NCBI GenBank assembly: GCA_965223815.1
Contig: OZ245019.1
Coordinates: 3,534,001 to 3,598,000 of the forward strand
Source: HKST-UBA178 sp965223815
GTDB lineage: Bacteria > Pseudomonadota > Gammaproteobacteria > Chromatiales > Chromatiaceae
DNA: 64,000 nt
Direction: 5' to 3'
Part shown: positions 63,475 through 64,000 of the stretch, piece by piece
Layout of the letters: the number at the start of each line of letters is the position of its first letter
Numbering within the stretch: position 1 is the stretch's first letter
Notes under the pieces: generated by a model
What the model saw: the letters and a program-made list of their open reading frames with translations, nothing else
Databases searched by the model: none
Told to the model about the DNA's origin: nothing
Made by a program: the position numbers and the translations under genes

Positions 63475-64000
63475 TTATACCCTGATGGCGAGCAGACGCT
63501 GGATTAGAACGAAACCGTCCTGGAGTAATGCCTCGAAGTTATCCATAACATCGGGCAGGCTAATCCATATGAGGAGAAACCCGATTAGCATAGTGACGGG
63601 AAACCCCACAGCAAAGATATTGAGCTGCGGGGCTGCGCGAGTAACCACACCCATACCGAGATTAACCAGCAGCAAAGCAGCCATCACCGGCAAGGCCATC
63701 AACAATCCGCCGCTAAACAGCTGAGTACCCCAGCCAATCACCTCGGAGAGACCACTCTTGGTTATACCATCCGCTGCAACGGGAAAAGTTTGAAAACTTT
63801 GATAGAGCAGATCAATCAGCAACAGGTGGCCATTCAGAACCAGGAATAACAGGGTAGCGAGTATCAGATAGAACTGCGCCACAACAGGTACCTGCACACC
63901 ATTCTGCGGATCCATCATCGAAGCAAATCCTAAACCCATACTGTAGGCGACCACTTGCCCGCCAAAGACCAGGGCACCGAACACCATTTGCAGAACAAAG
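63475..64000 (-). CDS. fliR: Flagellar type III export protein (5' end off window)
   Basis: About 174 C-terminal codons of FliR, the frame running past the window edge. Helices such as FYLILATLLFLVLNGHLLLI and ALPVMAALLLVNLGMGVV, then TRAAPQLNIFAVGFPVTMLI are the typical FliR core. Its stop lies 3 bp before flhB. Confidence 0.93.
   Translation of the reverse strand, partial: FVLQMVFGALVFGGQVVAYSMGLGFASMMDPQNGVQVPVVAQFYLILATLLFLVLNGHLLLIDLLYQSFQTFPVAADGITKSGLSEVIGWGTQLFSGGLLMALPVMAALLLVNLGMGVVTRAAPQLNIFAVGFPVTMLIGFLLIWISLPDVMDNFEALLQDGFVLIQRLLAIRV

Overview
The window looks like the chromosome of a flagellated, chemolithoautotrophic gammaproteobacterium. The flagellar/chemotaxis block (fliR-flhB-flhA-flhF-flhG-fliA-cheY-cheZ-cheA-cheB-motC-motD-cheW) has the order typical of Pseudomonas- and Chromatiales-like Gammaproteobacteria. 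A phosphoribulokinase and a periplasmic alpha-carbonic anhydrase point to Calvin-cycle CO2 fixation. A sulfur-oxidising symbiont-type lineage would fit, but that is inference; the species cannot be read from the sequence.

Layout. (1) 1-6.6 kb: a minus-strand catabolic cluster (DUF1254 exported protein, exported D-aminoacylase-like amidohydrolase, M19-type dipeptidase, CobW-type metal GTPase) with a divergent AraC-type regulator. (2) 6.6-8.1 kb: a relic zone with an IS3-type transposase fragment and an AlpA-like/tyrosine-integrase pair next to a displaced 3' piece of a tRNA-Arg gene. (3) 8103-24427: a 16.3 kb genomic island bounded by perfect 45-bp direct repeats, the right one lying inside an intact tRNA-Arg(ACG) gene. 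Its left two thirds is a tightly packed plus-strand operon: P4-type integrase, AlpA regulator, small unknown genes, a Spo11/TopoVI-A-like TOPRIM protein, a primase-polymerase/RepA-like helicase, an iteron-like inverted array, HNH endonuclease, P27-type terminase small subunit and four unknown genes. No large terminase, portal, capsid or tail gene is present, so it resembles a phage satellite. Its right third is AT-richer cargo: a very large exported TPR protein split by a 1.33 kb IS4-family insertion, a PEP-CTERM-type surface protein and a Q-antiterminator-like gene.

(4) 24.6-26.8 kb: a glutaredoxin-thioredoxin reductase fusion and a TauE/SafE exporter. (5) 26.9-37.1 kb: a complete glycerol uptake and catabolism locus (glpV-R-S-T-P-Q-U-D on minus, glpK divergent) with a GlpR-like operator between the arms. 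(6) 37.1-43.9 kb: a hybrid sensor kinase, VanZ-like protein, nucleosidase-like protein, SDR oxidoreductase and modABC molybdate uptake, followed by a VOC protein, mobB, phosphoribulokinase and carbonic anhydrase. (7) 47.3-50.1 kb: a three-gene ABC importer. (8) 50-64 kb: the chemotaxis and flagellar export operon, running off the right edge inside fliR.

Most family calls rest on motifs visible in the translations. Functions for the small island genes and for the TPR protein are not known from the sequence. The main candidates for something undescribed are the satellite-like island, with its TopoVI-A-like protein and putative origin, and the interrupted giant TPR cargo gene.
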